Positions 54,986 to 64,000 of a DNA stretch of 64,000 bases are shown piece after piece. The translations under genes were made by a program, and so were the position numbers. Under the pieces are notes generated by a model, which saw nothing but the letters and a program-made list of their open reading frames with translations, was not told the DNA's origin and did not search any database. Positions within the stretch are counted from its first letter, which is position 1. Every line of letters starts with the position of its first letter. The stretch comes from Auricularia sp. M13 (Eukaryota > Basidiomycota > Agaricomycetes > Auriculariales > Auriculariaceae), in the NCBI GenBank assembly GCA_037042915.1, contig CM073200.1, positions 1,836,232 to 1,900,231 of the forward strand, read 5' to 3'.

Positions 54986-56140
54986 CAGGAAACCTAGCTT
55001 AGGTATTTTTCATATGTGTTGGCATAAATCAGTGTCTTTCCCATAATATTTCAGTCTCTTAAACGGGTAGGAGTCAAAAAATGACATGCGCCTCCATTCG
55101 GTGGAATTTATAAATGCTCGTAAAACCAACAAGTGGCCTTTCTTTGATGGACGAACGTAGCCCCCGTACTTGAACATACAGCAGCCGGTTACACGCCAAG
55201 AAGGGCCCTGTTACCGGACGCGAAGTCCTTTGCGGCTATTCACGCTGTAATGATATACAGCAGTCACCTTGTTGGCGGTCGGTTTCATCCAGTTTTATTT
55301 TCTTGGACATTAAAAATTGTGCTTATATGAAATTTGGACATCGATCGTATATTCCAACTGTGTTGCACGATCAGGTTGGCGGCATAAGAGATTACTTGAA
55401 CTTTCTCCTTTCCTGTAGACGCACTAACGGCTTTTCAGTGTTCCATTCTTCTCTTCGGACGTGAGAACTAATCTTTCCAGGTGGTGGACATGTCCAGGCA
55501 CCTTGCACGGTAGGTCTTCCGGCTATGAAGTATTGCATTAGGCAGTGGGACATGAGTTTACCCCTTCCGATAACATAACGTGGACCTCATACATCCATGA
55601 CCAGCAATGCGGGCAACGTCCCAATCCACTGGACTCCGGACGGCCCCAAGTTCCATGTAGCTCTCAAGATGATTGTTTCAACAGATAACTGGATTGACAA
55701 CTGGAACACCACTAACTTATTTGTCATATTTCTTGAGTTCACAACAGCACCTCCTGCAGTTTGATCAGGAGCAGTTATTCTCATAGATGCTGGAAACTGG
55801 GTTGCTGCGTAGAGGGTCAGATACGTTCTGTGCTGCGGTGCATGAGTGATACCAGCCAGTGAGCGCTTTTACGGTCTTGAAGGTAGCCAGAACTGCCTGG
55901 AATGCTAGTAGCCCACCCTTGTCACTCCAAAAACATTCTGTGGCTGTTTGTATGGTGGCTCTTGATCAGCTATCACGGTCTGCAATACCACTCAGGCAGG
56001 CTTGAAGGCCACAGCAAGAGGACCCTGCAGCAGTATTCATAGCATATTAATCTTACTCGTCCGTCGCCTTAAACCCGATGGTTGTCGACAGATTGTTTCG
56101 CCAGTTCTGGCCGGCGCCAGGCACAACGCCGTGTGACGGA
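54986..56140. other. mostly gene-free, with one small ORF (55597-55764)
   Basis: The only plus-strand frame of note starts MTSNAGNVPIHWTPDGPKFH and has 55 codons with Trp/Asn-rich sequence; no family recognised. The rest is AT-richer and without features. Confidence 0.4.
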
Positions 56141-56149
56141 AAGTTCGAG

Positions 56150-56515
56150 ACAGTTTTCCTCCTTCCCATCCAGATTCCGGAGTTCTGCAGCATGACCAGC
56201 CGACGACGCCGCAAGCCTCCTGTGTGGGTATCCCAAACTCATTATAGAGCTTGAAATATTGACAGTGTTCGCCAGCGCGTCGTTTGTTGGAACCGTTCAA
56301 ACTGCGCGCAAGCATTCGGACGACCTCGGCGCCATCCAGGATTGGACGCGACCGACAAGCAAAAGCTCAATGATGCAGCGGTGGAGCTCCTGAAGTTGTG
56401 CAGGGACTTCTTCAATCTGGTGGACGGCCGCGTACTGTCACCGGAAACTGTATCGAAACTCGTTGAAGCAGGAAATCTTCGTACGCCGGTGGATATTACG
56501 TCAGCTGCCACCTAA
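56150..56515 (+). CDS. exon-like fragment related to the 43991 gene
   Basis: The frame ends NLVDGRVLSPETVSKLVEAG, then NLRTPVDITSAAT-stop, preceded by AAVELLKLCRDFFNL. KLVEAGN is echoed in the 43991 gene (LQKIVEAGNRGPILVV). The upstream boundary is unclear. Weak similarity only. Confidence 0.35.
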
Positions 56516-56575
56516 CAATTCCTACAGCGAGCGACACGTTTTCGTGCCCCTGCATAATCCCGTCATCAGATTGCT

Positions 56576-57229
56576 TTGATACAGAGCTGGAATTGGGTCA
56601 GCACTCAGTCAACTGTGACGGGGAGTAGGATCTGGGCTGACTCTGACACAGAGATGGACAAGGAGTCTGTCAACGGAGAAGTAGATATTTCGAGCACGGA
56701 CGCAAACACAACAACTGACTGGTCTCGTCCGGTCTGTCTCAGCACGGGATTGCTAATGCCTTTGGCTGAAATTATGCTATCCTTCCAGTCCATCGCGGTC
56801 GATGAGGCACAGACGCGGCGGGCTGAATTTGAAACGGACATGGACCAAGATTCTGCCAACGGTGAAGCCAACATGGCGTCCCACACTTCCACGATGACCC
56901 CGAGCAAGAAACGGCCTGCCTCGGTTTGTTGCACCGTCGGCCTTATACTGCACAGTGCTGACACAGAGGTTCTCTTCAGACTGCCCCACAATGCGCAAGT
57001 CCATCCAAAGGGGAAAGTTGTGGGCAGGACAATCTCATACTTCGGAGGTTTGCATCCCTCTAGTTGTTCGAAGCTCTTTGACAATCTCAGTATATCCAGT
57101 CCAGCCCTGGCAGCCCAATACGGACCTATTCTCTCAGCCGGCCAGTGCGGTTCTCCTGCATCCACCCCGCCGCCGGATGATGTGGTCGCCAAAGAGATAC
57201 CATTAGCCACAGAAAGTGTGTCACCCTGA
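56576..57229 (+). CDS. acidic-repeat protein of unknown function
   Basis: A 217-codon frame without a strong start. It carries two related units, DSDTEMDKESVNGEVDISST and EFETDMDQDSANGEANMASH, each followed by a hydrophobic PV/VG-L-LS segment, so it is an internal duplication. It resembles the MDVD/EMDVD blocks of the 52001 gene. The C-terminal part (KGKVVGRTISYFGGLHPSSC) is unlike known domains. Confidence 0.45.
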   Translation: MIQSWNWVSTQSTVTGSRIWADSDTEMDKESVNGEVDISSTDANTTTDWSRPVCLSTGLLMPLAEIMLSFQSIAVDEAQTRRAEFETDMDQDSANGEANMASHTSTMTPSKKRPASVCCTVGLILHSADTEVLFRLPHNAQVHPKGKVVGRTISYFGGLHPSSCSKLFDNLSISSPALAAQYGPILSAGQCGSPASTPPPDDVVAKEIPLATESVSP

Positions 57230-57403
57230 TCGTCCTCGTCGACCATGTGTTCAAATTTATTAGGCCCAAATGGACGTGACGTCCAAGGGTCTCTGAGGCC
57301 AGGTCCTCCAAGCAAGGTCACGGCACGCGACTTCGTAATTGTCTAAATTATCCTGTATGACGGTGCATGATTGGCAGATGGTACGAAAGCCGTTTCGAAT
57401 ACC

Positions 57404-58565
57404 ATGGCTCCGACGCCGCCAGCAGTTGCTGGACGAGGTACGCTCACAGATCTGCATCTATCTTGAAATAACAGAAAGTAGAACATACAACAGAGCACAT
57501 AAAAATAGGACAGAAAGAGCTCAGGCATAGTGCCGCAGTGGGCGTCACGGGACAGGAGCCAGGCCGCCACATCGATTTGTCTGACGAAAGCTCCGCAGAC
57601 TGCGACCAGCGCTCAGCTCCTGGTGCGTAGACGCATCTATGACAATATTCTACTTACAACGTTGTCAGCTCAAATGCAAGACGGTCAAGAGGGTCCTCGA
57701 TCTGACGCCAGTCCACCGCAGCAAACGAACGAGGCACAGCGGATCCTTGCAGAACAGCATGCCATCTCGGTCAATTTCCGAATGTCAACTCACAACTCGT
57801 CTGCGCTTGTACGGGTGTTCTGCGAACACTGGTATTTTCCACAGGCGTTGCCGGGCTTTGGCGTTCCCAGTTCTCCGGCCCTTCAGAGCGGAGTAAACGA
57901 CTTCATCTCCGCGTGTCGCAACTCTCAAACGGGTGAAGGACTCGAAAAGATGTATCATGCTCTGGGTGATATCGAGCGTTTTAACGACGCTGCATCTGGA
58001 CTCTCTCTGGGTCGATTGAAAATGCTGATGGCGTTTCGAATGCACGCGCATATCGACCTTTTATCTTCATATTTCATCTGTTCCAGGCCTCTTGGTTGTT
58101 TGCTGGGATCTGTGCGAATGCACAACAAGGTTGCAACCCGTCGCCCAGATATCTCGGGTCATCGACTCCTTTCCCACCCGTGAATCACGGGAAATAGTTC
58201 GGAGACATGTTTCTGCGGCATGGATCCTGTGCAGGGTGAGTCTGAGCCTTTACACAGAAGGACGGTGCTGATGGTGCTAGATGGGACCGGGCTTTCTACT
58301 CGACGAAAGACTTCATAAAGTCGACATCTTCACGAAGCGTGTGGCCACTTGCAAGGCATTGGCAGCTTGCCTGACTGCCGCAAAAGTTTACCCGCGGGAC
58401 AAACGCCTCGCAACCGGAAAAGATCTTTGGAATCCAATCAATGATGCGCTTATTGCACTGCGCCTCACTGATGCTGGTCTGCCAGAGCATATGCGGTCTG
58501 CATTTTTGTCGTCCTTTTCCATTCTGGTGCGTCCTTACGATGACTCTCTCATATTCACTAAATAG
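57404..58565 (+). CDS. unrecognised three-to-four-exon gene
   Basis: The probable start at 57404 (MAPTPPAVAGR) is followed by an intron of about 100 nt. A long exon to about 58035 includes AEQHAISVNFRMSTHNSSAL, FPQALPGFGVPSSPALQSGV and GLEKMYHALGDIERFNDAAS. A second exon reads LLVVCWDLCECTTRLQPVAQ, and after an intron with GTGAGT...TGCTAG the last exon, 58281-58565, reads MGPGFLLDERLHKVDIFTKR and ends DDSLIFTK. The last two exons join in phase. Mostly helical; no domain recognised. Confidence 0.5.
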
Positions 58566-58739
58566 TTTGCGTCGGTTGCGTGCGGATACGTGTGATTGCA
58601 TTGCCAGCAATATACAGTGGTCATGAATCGTCATCATCGTCCGAAAATCCCTCAATCAGAATAGTGCAGATCCGTTTAATTGCGTTGACAGCAAGGTACA
58701 ATCATGAGCCGCCGATTCGTCTACATGTATAAGGCACAG

Positions 58740-59770
58740 CTAATCGTCATCATCGTCCCAATTGGCCAGGGGTTCGTGATAATAATTGATCTCTGGAGTG
58801 GACCACAGCTTATCACTGCCTGACCGCACTTCGGTCGAGCCGTCGGACAGTGTGACAACTTCTAGTCTATGGCAAGATTGAACGATCGCTTCGGCAGCGC
58901 AACGCGCGAACCCGTTCGAAAATTCCCAGCTTCCAGAGCTCGCATGAAGAAAGCGCAACTGAGAAGCGGGCGCCAGAGCGTGGGCTAGAACATCGGGATC
59001 ACAGAAACTGTCCAGCGCCAGGTCTATTGACCTCAAGTCGGGAAATACGCGTGCCAGGCGACTGATGTGGGAGAATGTGATGCCCTTGATTCTCACTATA
59101 GCTTCTTCAATCGTGAAGCTACAGTGCCCTGCAGCCGGCGGAGCGGCGGCCACTGGCGGTGGTCAATCACGAAGGCTGCGATGGACTCGATGTCTCAATT
59201 TCACGGATGGCGACCTTATCGAAGGCATAACAAGGTGTACTAGCACCCAATCCCCATATGACGGTGGAACTGCGCACGGAAGCGGAGACCATCCGATAGA
59301 GATCGTGGCTGAAGATGGAAAACAATATGCAGATTTCAAGCAGCGTTTGGCGATGTGTGCGCAAGATACTAGTGACCAAGGTCAGCTCGATTCGATCAAA
59401 CACCGGGGATATGAAGGTTTTCGAGTCGCGCTGAGAATGAGCCTGCGCCAAGGGCGCTTGCCAGCATTGCACACACAGGTTCACTACGCGCATCATCGCG
59501 TACATATAGCGACGTGAGTCCTGTAAGATGTGGGAAGCATAATCCAAATAGTTGCGAGAGGCGCCGAAGGTCTAGCGGCACATGCGACGTGGGCGTGCAT
59601 GTAAACAAGTGCAGTCCCCGAACCAGGGATGCCTTGAGCTCAGACGCAGCGAGTTGAGATTATAGCGTTCGTACGGGCGATTGCACTCTGGGATGGCCCA
59701 AAGAATAGTGTGATGCGTCGGTAAAGCAAGGGATGACAGTCCCTGCTCCATCCTTGATCTAAGAGGCAAG
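58740..59770 (-). CDS. LRR-like protein with Asp-rich C-terminus (partial model)
   Basis: The terminal exon 59153-58740 shows LRR-like sequence (HISRLARVFPDLRSIDLALD, ASQLRFLHASSGSWEF, CHRLEVVTLSDGSTEV) and ends WDDDDD. Upstream pieces read LRRLSQLFGLCFPHLTGLTS and ARLENLHIPG, then ILRTHRQTLLEICILFSIFS after a possible 35-nt intron (GTGTTT...CACTAG). The pattern fits the LRR region of an F-box-type protein; no F-box was found upstream. Confidence 0.5.
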
Positions 59771-59888
59771 AGTAGACCATGTGGCTGGCGTGCAGAATCT
59801 CGCTATATGCATGCGAATATCAGAAGCAGGCATGCGGGATGGGGACCATCGCGTTGTGGGGCGTCCATGCTGTGAAGCTCGCCGAGCG

Positions 59889-59926
59889 TTGCCGACGCAA
59901 ACGCCAGCTGGCGTTTGCGTCGGCAA
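59889..59926. repeat. palindrome family member 4 (perfect, 38 bp)
   Basis: A 38-bp perfect palindrome centred on ACGCCAGCTGGCGT with arms TTGCCGACGCAA and its complement. It is the best-preserved copy of the family. Confidence 0.92.
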
Positions 59927-60092
59927 TCGCCGTCCTTGTGACAAATTCTAACCGGGCTTGGTGACAAGGTTTTCATGAGGACAGCTCAAGAACATCACCC
60001 CGTCCTCCGGAAATACGCACCAGGATCAAGTGATATATTCTCCAAGGAGGTCGCTTGACAGTAAGTAGCTGGGCTACAGTGCATAATAGCCT

Positions 60093-61018
60093 GTGGACGC
60101 AATGCGCAGCTACCGGCAGTGTCAAACTCCGCATGGCAATCTCCGTTTCTTTAGTGGAGAGATGGTCACTCTTCCACTGGAGCTTGTAATCGACATTGCC
60201 TCAAGGGCCGCTTGGGACGACACCTGGAACAAAAAGAGCAGGGTTGCCGGGCTGACGCTCGTTTCAGCGCTCTTTCAAGCAGGCCGCTGACCGCGCACTC
60301 TTCTACTCAATCACCATCACCGGCGCGAACTGGCAGAAAGTCAAGCAATCCGCGGACGGTGGCTGCTCTGGCTTTTCCTGCACTCGAATGCTTTGCTGCG
60401 TCGACCTCCCACTTGAAGCGCCCTGGTCTGCAATCGCTGGGGTTTTTCCCCATGTGCAGCATATCATGGGTCCCCCAAACCTGGTATTCTCGCTTCTGGC
60501 AGTAAACTCTGCGCCGCAGCCCACCGCTGTCTGGCTCCTATACACGCCCGGTTGGCAGATTTCCTTCTTGGAAGTGCCTACGCCAACGATGCGCCGCTGC
60601 ACGCCTCCTTATAGTCATCAATACTCGCCGCTTTTTCACACGCAGGCGACCAGTCATGTTGAAGGAACTCGAGGCATTGACGCACCTTGCACTCGACGTA
60701 CAACCGAACGGCCCTCCACCCGCCGATTTATCGCGCCTTTCTACCGGCACTACCGCCCACCGTCGGACGTATGCTGTTCCGCGCTCATGATCTTGTCTCC
60801 CCGAAAGGTTTGGCACGAGCTTGGCAGGCCGTCACGGCCAGCAGGGACGGGGTGTGGGTCGCGTCGACTGCGGGACGCCGTAGTTCGCTTGCCGGACGTC
60901 ACTATGATTGCCGCTCGGAGCAGGAAGACCTTCGACGCGGGGTCGAGGCGTGGGAACTGGGCCAAAGGGTGTATATGCGCCAGAGTGCTAAATTGCGCGT
61001 GGCTGGGATTCCGTTCTG
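60093..61018 (+). pseudogene. F-box-type gene relic
   Basis: The first frame has LPLELVIDIASRAAWDDTWN and VAGLTLVSALFQ, an F-box-like motif. It continues as AADRALFYSITITGANWQKV only after a one-base shift near 60280. Further LRR-like pieces (KELEALTHLALDVQPNG) lie in other frames. Several frame changes make this a decayed gene unless short introns were missed. Confidence 0.55.
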
Positions 61019-61439
61019 ACGAGCATTGTCATTTTATGTCCTTGAATAGTAATTATCACCAATTCCATCTCTCCAAGTCTGTGGAAATAAACTTGCCTAA
61101 TACGATGGAGATAAATTTGTCACTCAGGGATACAGTAAGCAAATCCTCGGTGACCCTTGCCATGCTCGTGAGCTCCGAAGCAATATCATCGCGTGTACTG
61201 TATGATCCCAGAAACAGGCATCCGAGGACCCGTCGAGAAGATGCGGTGTGCATCAGTCTGATGCGACGACGAAGAGGTAGATGCCGAGCTCAGCGATCGC
61301 AGTGACCCACGCTCCCATTTGACCTATTACAGAGCAAGGAGGCTCCCCCTTTGGCCGGGGCTTATAACCTGATAGGGGTGCAAAGGGAGCGGGTGATTTG
61401 TCAGCGCTCAGTAGGGAATGGGACCGGAACGCCGTCCGG

Positions 61440-62668
61440 CATGTACGAGGCCGGTGCGTGCCGGTACCGGGTGCTTTCAATCTCTCACCAGGACGGCCAT
61501 GCAGCTGAACGTGAGACCAGGGCAAGATCAGCCCTCCGTCTTGAATCCTCTCTCGATGGTTCTACGCTTGCAAGTCACAGTACTGCATACCTTCAGTCGA
61601 TGAACGTATGTCCCAGAGCACTGCGATCATGCGGAATAGTCGCACTCATGCTGCTGCTGCCTGTGCTGTAGGACAGGGATCATTGTTCAAGTACCGGCCA
61701 ACTAAGCTGGTGAGTCGTGCTTGTTTGATTGCGCTTGCCGCGCAGATCGTCTTTAGATGCTGAAGCGCCCTCAGCCCCGGCAGCAATTTGTTTCTTCATC
61801 GGGTGCAAGGGCTCCAGGGTATGTCTGCACCATGCTATCTGCTTCTTGATACGACGCTTTCTATGGGCTGTGGCTGGTTTTGCTGATCATATATGGCCTC
61901 TGCAGACCGACTCATAACTGCAAAGATCACGCTTCGGTCCAAATCACCGTCGTCGACGTAGACGCAGAGGGCCGCTGTGCTTTGCGCTGAGATATTTGCA
62001 AAAACGTTCGACGACTGAGCCAGCTTTGTTGAGTTCGTAAACCTGATCCCTCCCCGTAGGACAGGGATCATTGTTCAAGTGCCGGCCAACTAAGCTGGTG
62101 AGTCGCGCTTGTTTGTTGCGCTTGGCGGCGCAGATCGTCTGTAGACGCTGAAGCGCCCTCAGCCACGGCAGCAATTTGCTTAGGTCATCGGGTGCAAAGG
62201 GCTCCAGGGTATGTCTGCACCATGCTATCTGCTTCTTGATTCCTCATTAGCTACTCTCAATGGATGACTCTGGACGGACAGATGTCCTGGCTTCCAGCCA
62301 AGGGCGTCATCGGGGCGGTTCCTTGATCGTTCTCCATGGCGGAAGTTGGGAACTCTGCGGTTCGGTTCTGATGTACAGATATGTGTCCTTTGAACGAATG
62401 TGCCTATTTGTGCCTTTTGCATAGCAACTCTGCAGCTCGGTTCTGATGTACAGTTATGTGTCCTTTGAACAAATGTGCCTATTACGACGTCGAGCTCGCG
62501 TTCATGTAGCTCATCTTTGCGCGTGCGGTGACACCCTGCAACTGTATCCGCGCTCGAGTCGAGCGAGCTTACTTTGATCGTTCTCCATGGCGGTCGGTCG
62601 GATCGCGCGGACGCAGTTCTGATGTACACCAATACATAACAATCCTGTGGAAAGGTTAAGCGATCCAC
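61440..62668 (+). repeat. long direct repeat, right copy
   Basis: This matches 33053-34472 in the same order and orientation, with small indels. It begins inside a GGAACGCCGTCCGGCATGTA context and ends with AACAATCCTGTGGAAAGG. Unlike the left copy, it is followed not by a TTAGG seed but by the pseudogene at 62690. Confidence 0.9.
61905..61975 (+). pseudogene. eS21 exon fragment (second copy of 33578)
   Basis: Same exon fragment as at 33578 but with one A lost in the AAAGATCAC stretch, so the frame breaks earlier. It was carried along with the long direct repeat. Confidence 0.8.
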
Positions 62669-62689
62669 GAGAACAGCTTCACTGGCGTG

Positions 62690-63240
62690 ACACATACCTC
62701 GCAATCGTCTTCGGGGGCTCCGTCCATGGGCTTTACCCCTGATCTTAGAGTTGCCTCGACAGCGTTCCTACAATGTTTGCCCCAAGTGCAACAGCTGGGA
62801 CTTCTTGTCATCTCACTCAAAGCCTCGCTCATGGCCTTGAATTCTGGGTATCGGTACCGGCGAACATGCATATCTTTGAAATTGCCAAGGAATACTGCGT
62901 TCTAGGGAGCCAAACTCATGACCCTCTTCCGAAAGCAACGGGGAGCATGCACTAAAAAATTTCACATTTTCTAGATAACGAATACCTTCCTTGGACAGGC
63001 AGTCGGGGAAACGGCCTGAAAATGTGTCTCTCCTCAAAGAGGACAGACTTGCGTTTGTTTACTAGCTATACCCCATTCATGAGATCATGTACGACGGTAC
63101 ACACCTCGTCGTGATGTCGGACAGAACAGAGTGCGCTGGGTGACATCTCACAGCTTGGAGGTCAGACTTGTTGCAGCAGTTACATCAGACCCTGACGTTC
63201 CCTTGCAGCCTGTTATCCTTTTTTACTTAACGTTATCTTC
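62690..63240 (+). pseudogene. decayed paralogue of the 43991-45611 gene
   Basis: Pieces read ISLKASLMAL, then MHIFEIAKEYCVLG, and, after an AG, HEIMYDGTHLVVMSD and WVTSHSLEVRLVAAV. They correspond in order to LSLKASFSAL, MGMFEIVDTYCL, HTKMYDGMLVVNSD and WVTSHSLKVGIVSSI. Frames differ between the pieces and the first half is missing. Confidence 0.75.
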
Positions 63241-64000
63241 GGAACGTAAAGTCTGCGAAGGAGACTAGTTATCTTTGAGTATCTGTGCTCGCCGTTCCTA
63301 ACAATCTGTGTGCATCACTGTGACTACGGCGCCTGTGAAAGATGCGGAGGACTCGGGAAAACACCAAAGCTGACGAATAAAGTGGGAGCACCCGACGACG
63401 GATGCGGAGCGAGATGAAAGCGGCCACGGTCAGGACATGTCCGAAAAAGCTGGCACGTGGACCGCGGTGGCGACCTGGCGCAGTGACATCGCATTAGCTC
63501 ATCGGTGTTATTAAAGGCATCCCGTCGCCGCCGTTGAATACTTGGGCGATATTTCGAGCAATTCTTTGTCGTGTTCTGAAGTATCTGAGCCATGTAGCTA
63601 GCCGGAAAGTTTTTCCTTAGTACACCATTCTAGACGGTATACATCAAATTACCCTCAAACACGATGTCCCCCCCACTGATCCCTCATGGATTCCAGATAG
63701 TCAAGACCTTCCAGATCCCAGCAAACTGATGCTGATCTGCAAGGCCAATGTTGACCACGAATTATGCGCCGGCGTCAACTCCCTCCTGATCCTTGAGTTC
63801 CTTGTCCATGAGTTTCCCCATCCGTCTCCGCCCACAGTTGGAACCTGAAAGCAGTTTTGGAGATGGAGAGGAAGGAACAACTGATATCATACCGTTCCTC
63901 GCGTGACGGTCCGTCTCCCTCCCCATTATTGTCGCCTGTGCCATTGGTGAAACCGCTCTGAATCGGCTGCAGACGAGAAGACGCGCCTGGGACATCATAA
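63241..64000. other. no supported gene at the window end
   Basis: Only short frames without recognisable features are present. A gene continuing past 64000 cannot be excluded. Confidence 0.4.

Noticed and set aside
1-64000. tRNA, rRNA and snRNA genes, and toxin or virus genes.
   Set aside because: By eye I found no convincing cloverleaf with a TTCGA-type arm, no rRNA stretch, and nothing recognised as a toxin or viral gene. A tRNAscan/Infernal run would be needed to exclude small RNAs.

Overview
This is GC-rich nuclear DNA from a filamentous fungus, most likely a basidiomycete of the Agaricomycetes. The evidence is many small GT-AG introns (mostly 44-65 nt), an expanded F-box family, a UFD4/TRIP12-type HECT ubiquitin ligase, RBR-ligase and eS21 ribosomal-protein fragments with their introns, a fungal-type non-LTR retrotransposon and telomere-like TTAGG/TTAGGG repeats. 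No bacterial operon, CRISPR array or convincing tRNA/rRNA gene was seen. Exon coordinates were worked out by hand from splice signals and reading phase.

Layout. (1) 1-14.9 kb: a single-pass membrane protein (2038-3102), then a cluster of F-box paralogues: A (minus), B and C (plus), a decayed copy D, and an orphan C-terminal fragment. Between them lies an inverted, decayed copy of the 5' end of the HECT gene (9868-11500). (2) 15.0-22.0 kb: an intact 14-exon UFD4-like HECT E3 ligase on the minus strand, modelled at 1851 aa. (3) 22-26.6 kb: a further F-box pseudogene (E) and an LRR-like gene. (4) 26.0-30.46 kb: a non-LTR retrotransposon with ORF1 and an endonuclease-RNase H-RT ORF2. It stops abruptly inside the RT domain at an 81-bp telomere-like array. 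(5) 30.5-38 kb: a repeat-rich, subtelomere-like zone with a 199/163-bp minisatellite carrying an optional hairpin module, a 1.4-kb segment that recurs at 61.4-62.7 kb, and broken pieces of an eS21 gene and of an RBR ubiquitin ligase. (6) 37.9-61 kb: an accessory island of multi-exon genes. It holds a disordered protein, a 2OG-Fe(II) dioxygenase with a TET/JBP-like core, a divergent ubiquitin-specific protease-like protein, an unrecognised gene that has a decayed paralogue at 62.7-63.2 kb, a basic/acidic nuclear-looking protein, a SET-domain protein, F-box/LRR-like genes and several unrecognised genes. (7) 61.4-64 kb: the second copy of the 33-34.5 kb segment and the decayed paralogue.

Themes. 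Ubiquitin signalling recurs (F-box adaptors, HECT, RBR pieces, USP-like). The dioxygenase, SET and basic/acidic genes suggest chromatin-directed accessory functions. The island lies between two direct repeats that are also subtelomere-like, and a 26-38 bp palindrome recurs four times in and around it. This is the part of the window most likely to hold something undescribed: a mobile or segmentally duplicated block carrying chromatin- and ubiquitin-type cargo. That interpretation is inference. The individual domain calls rest on motifs visible in the sequence.
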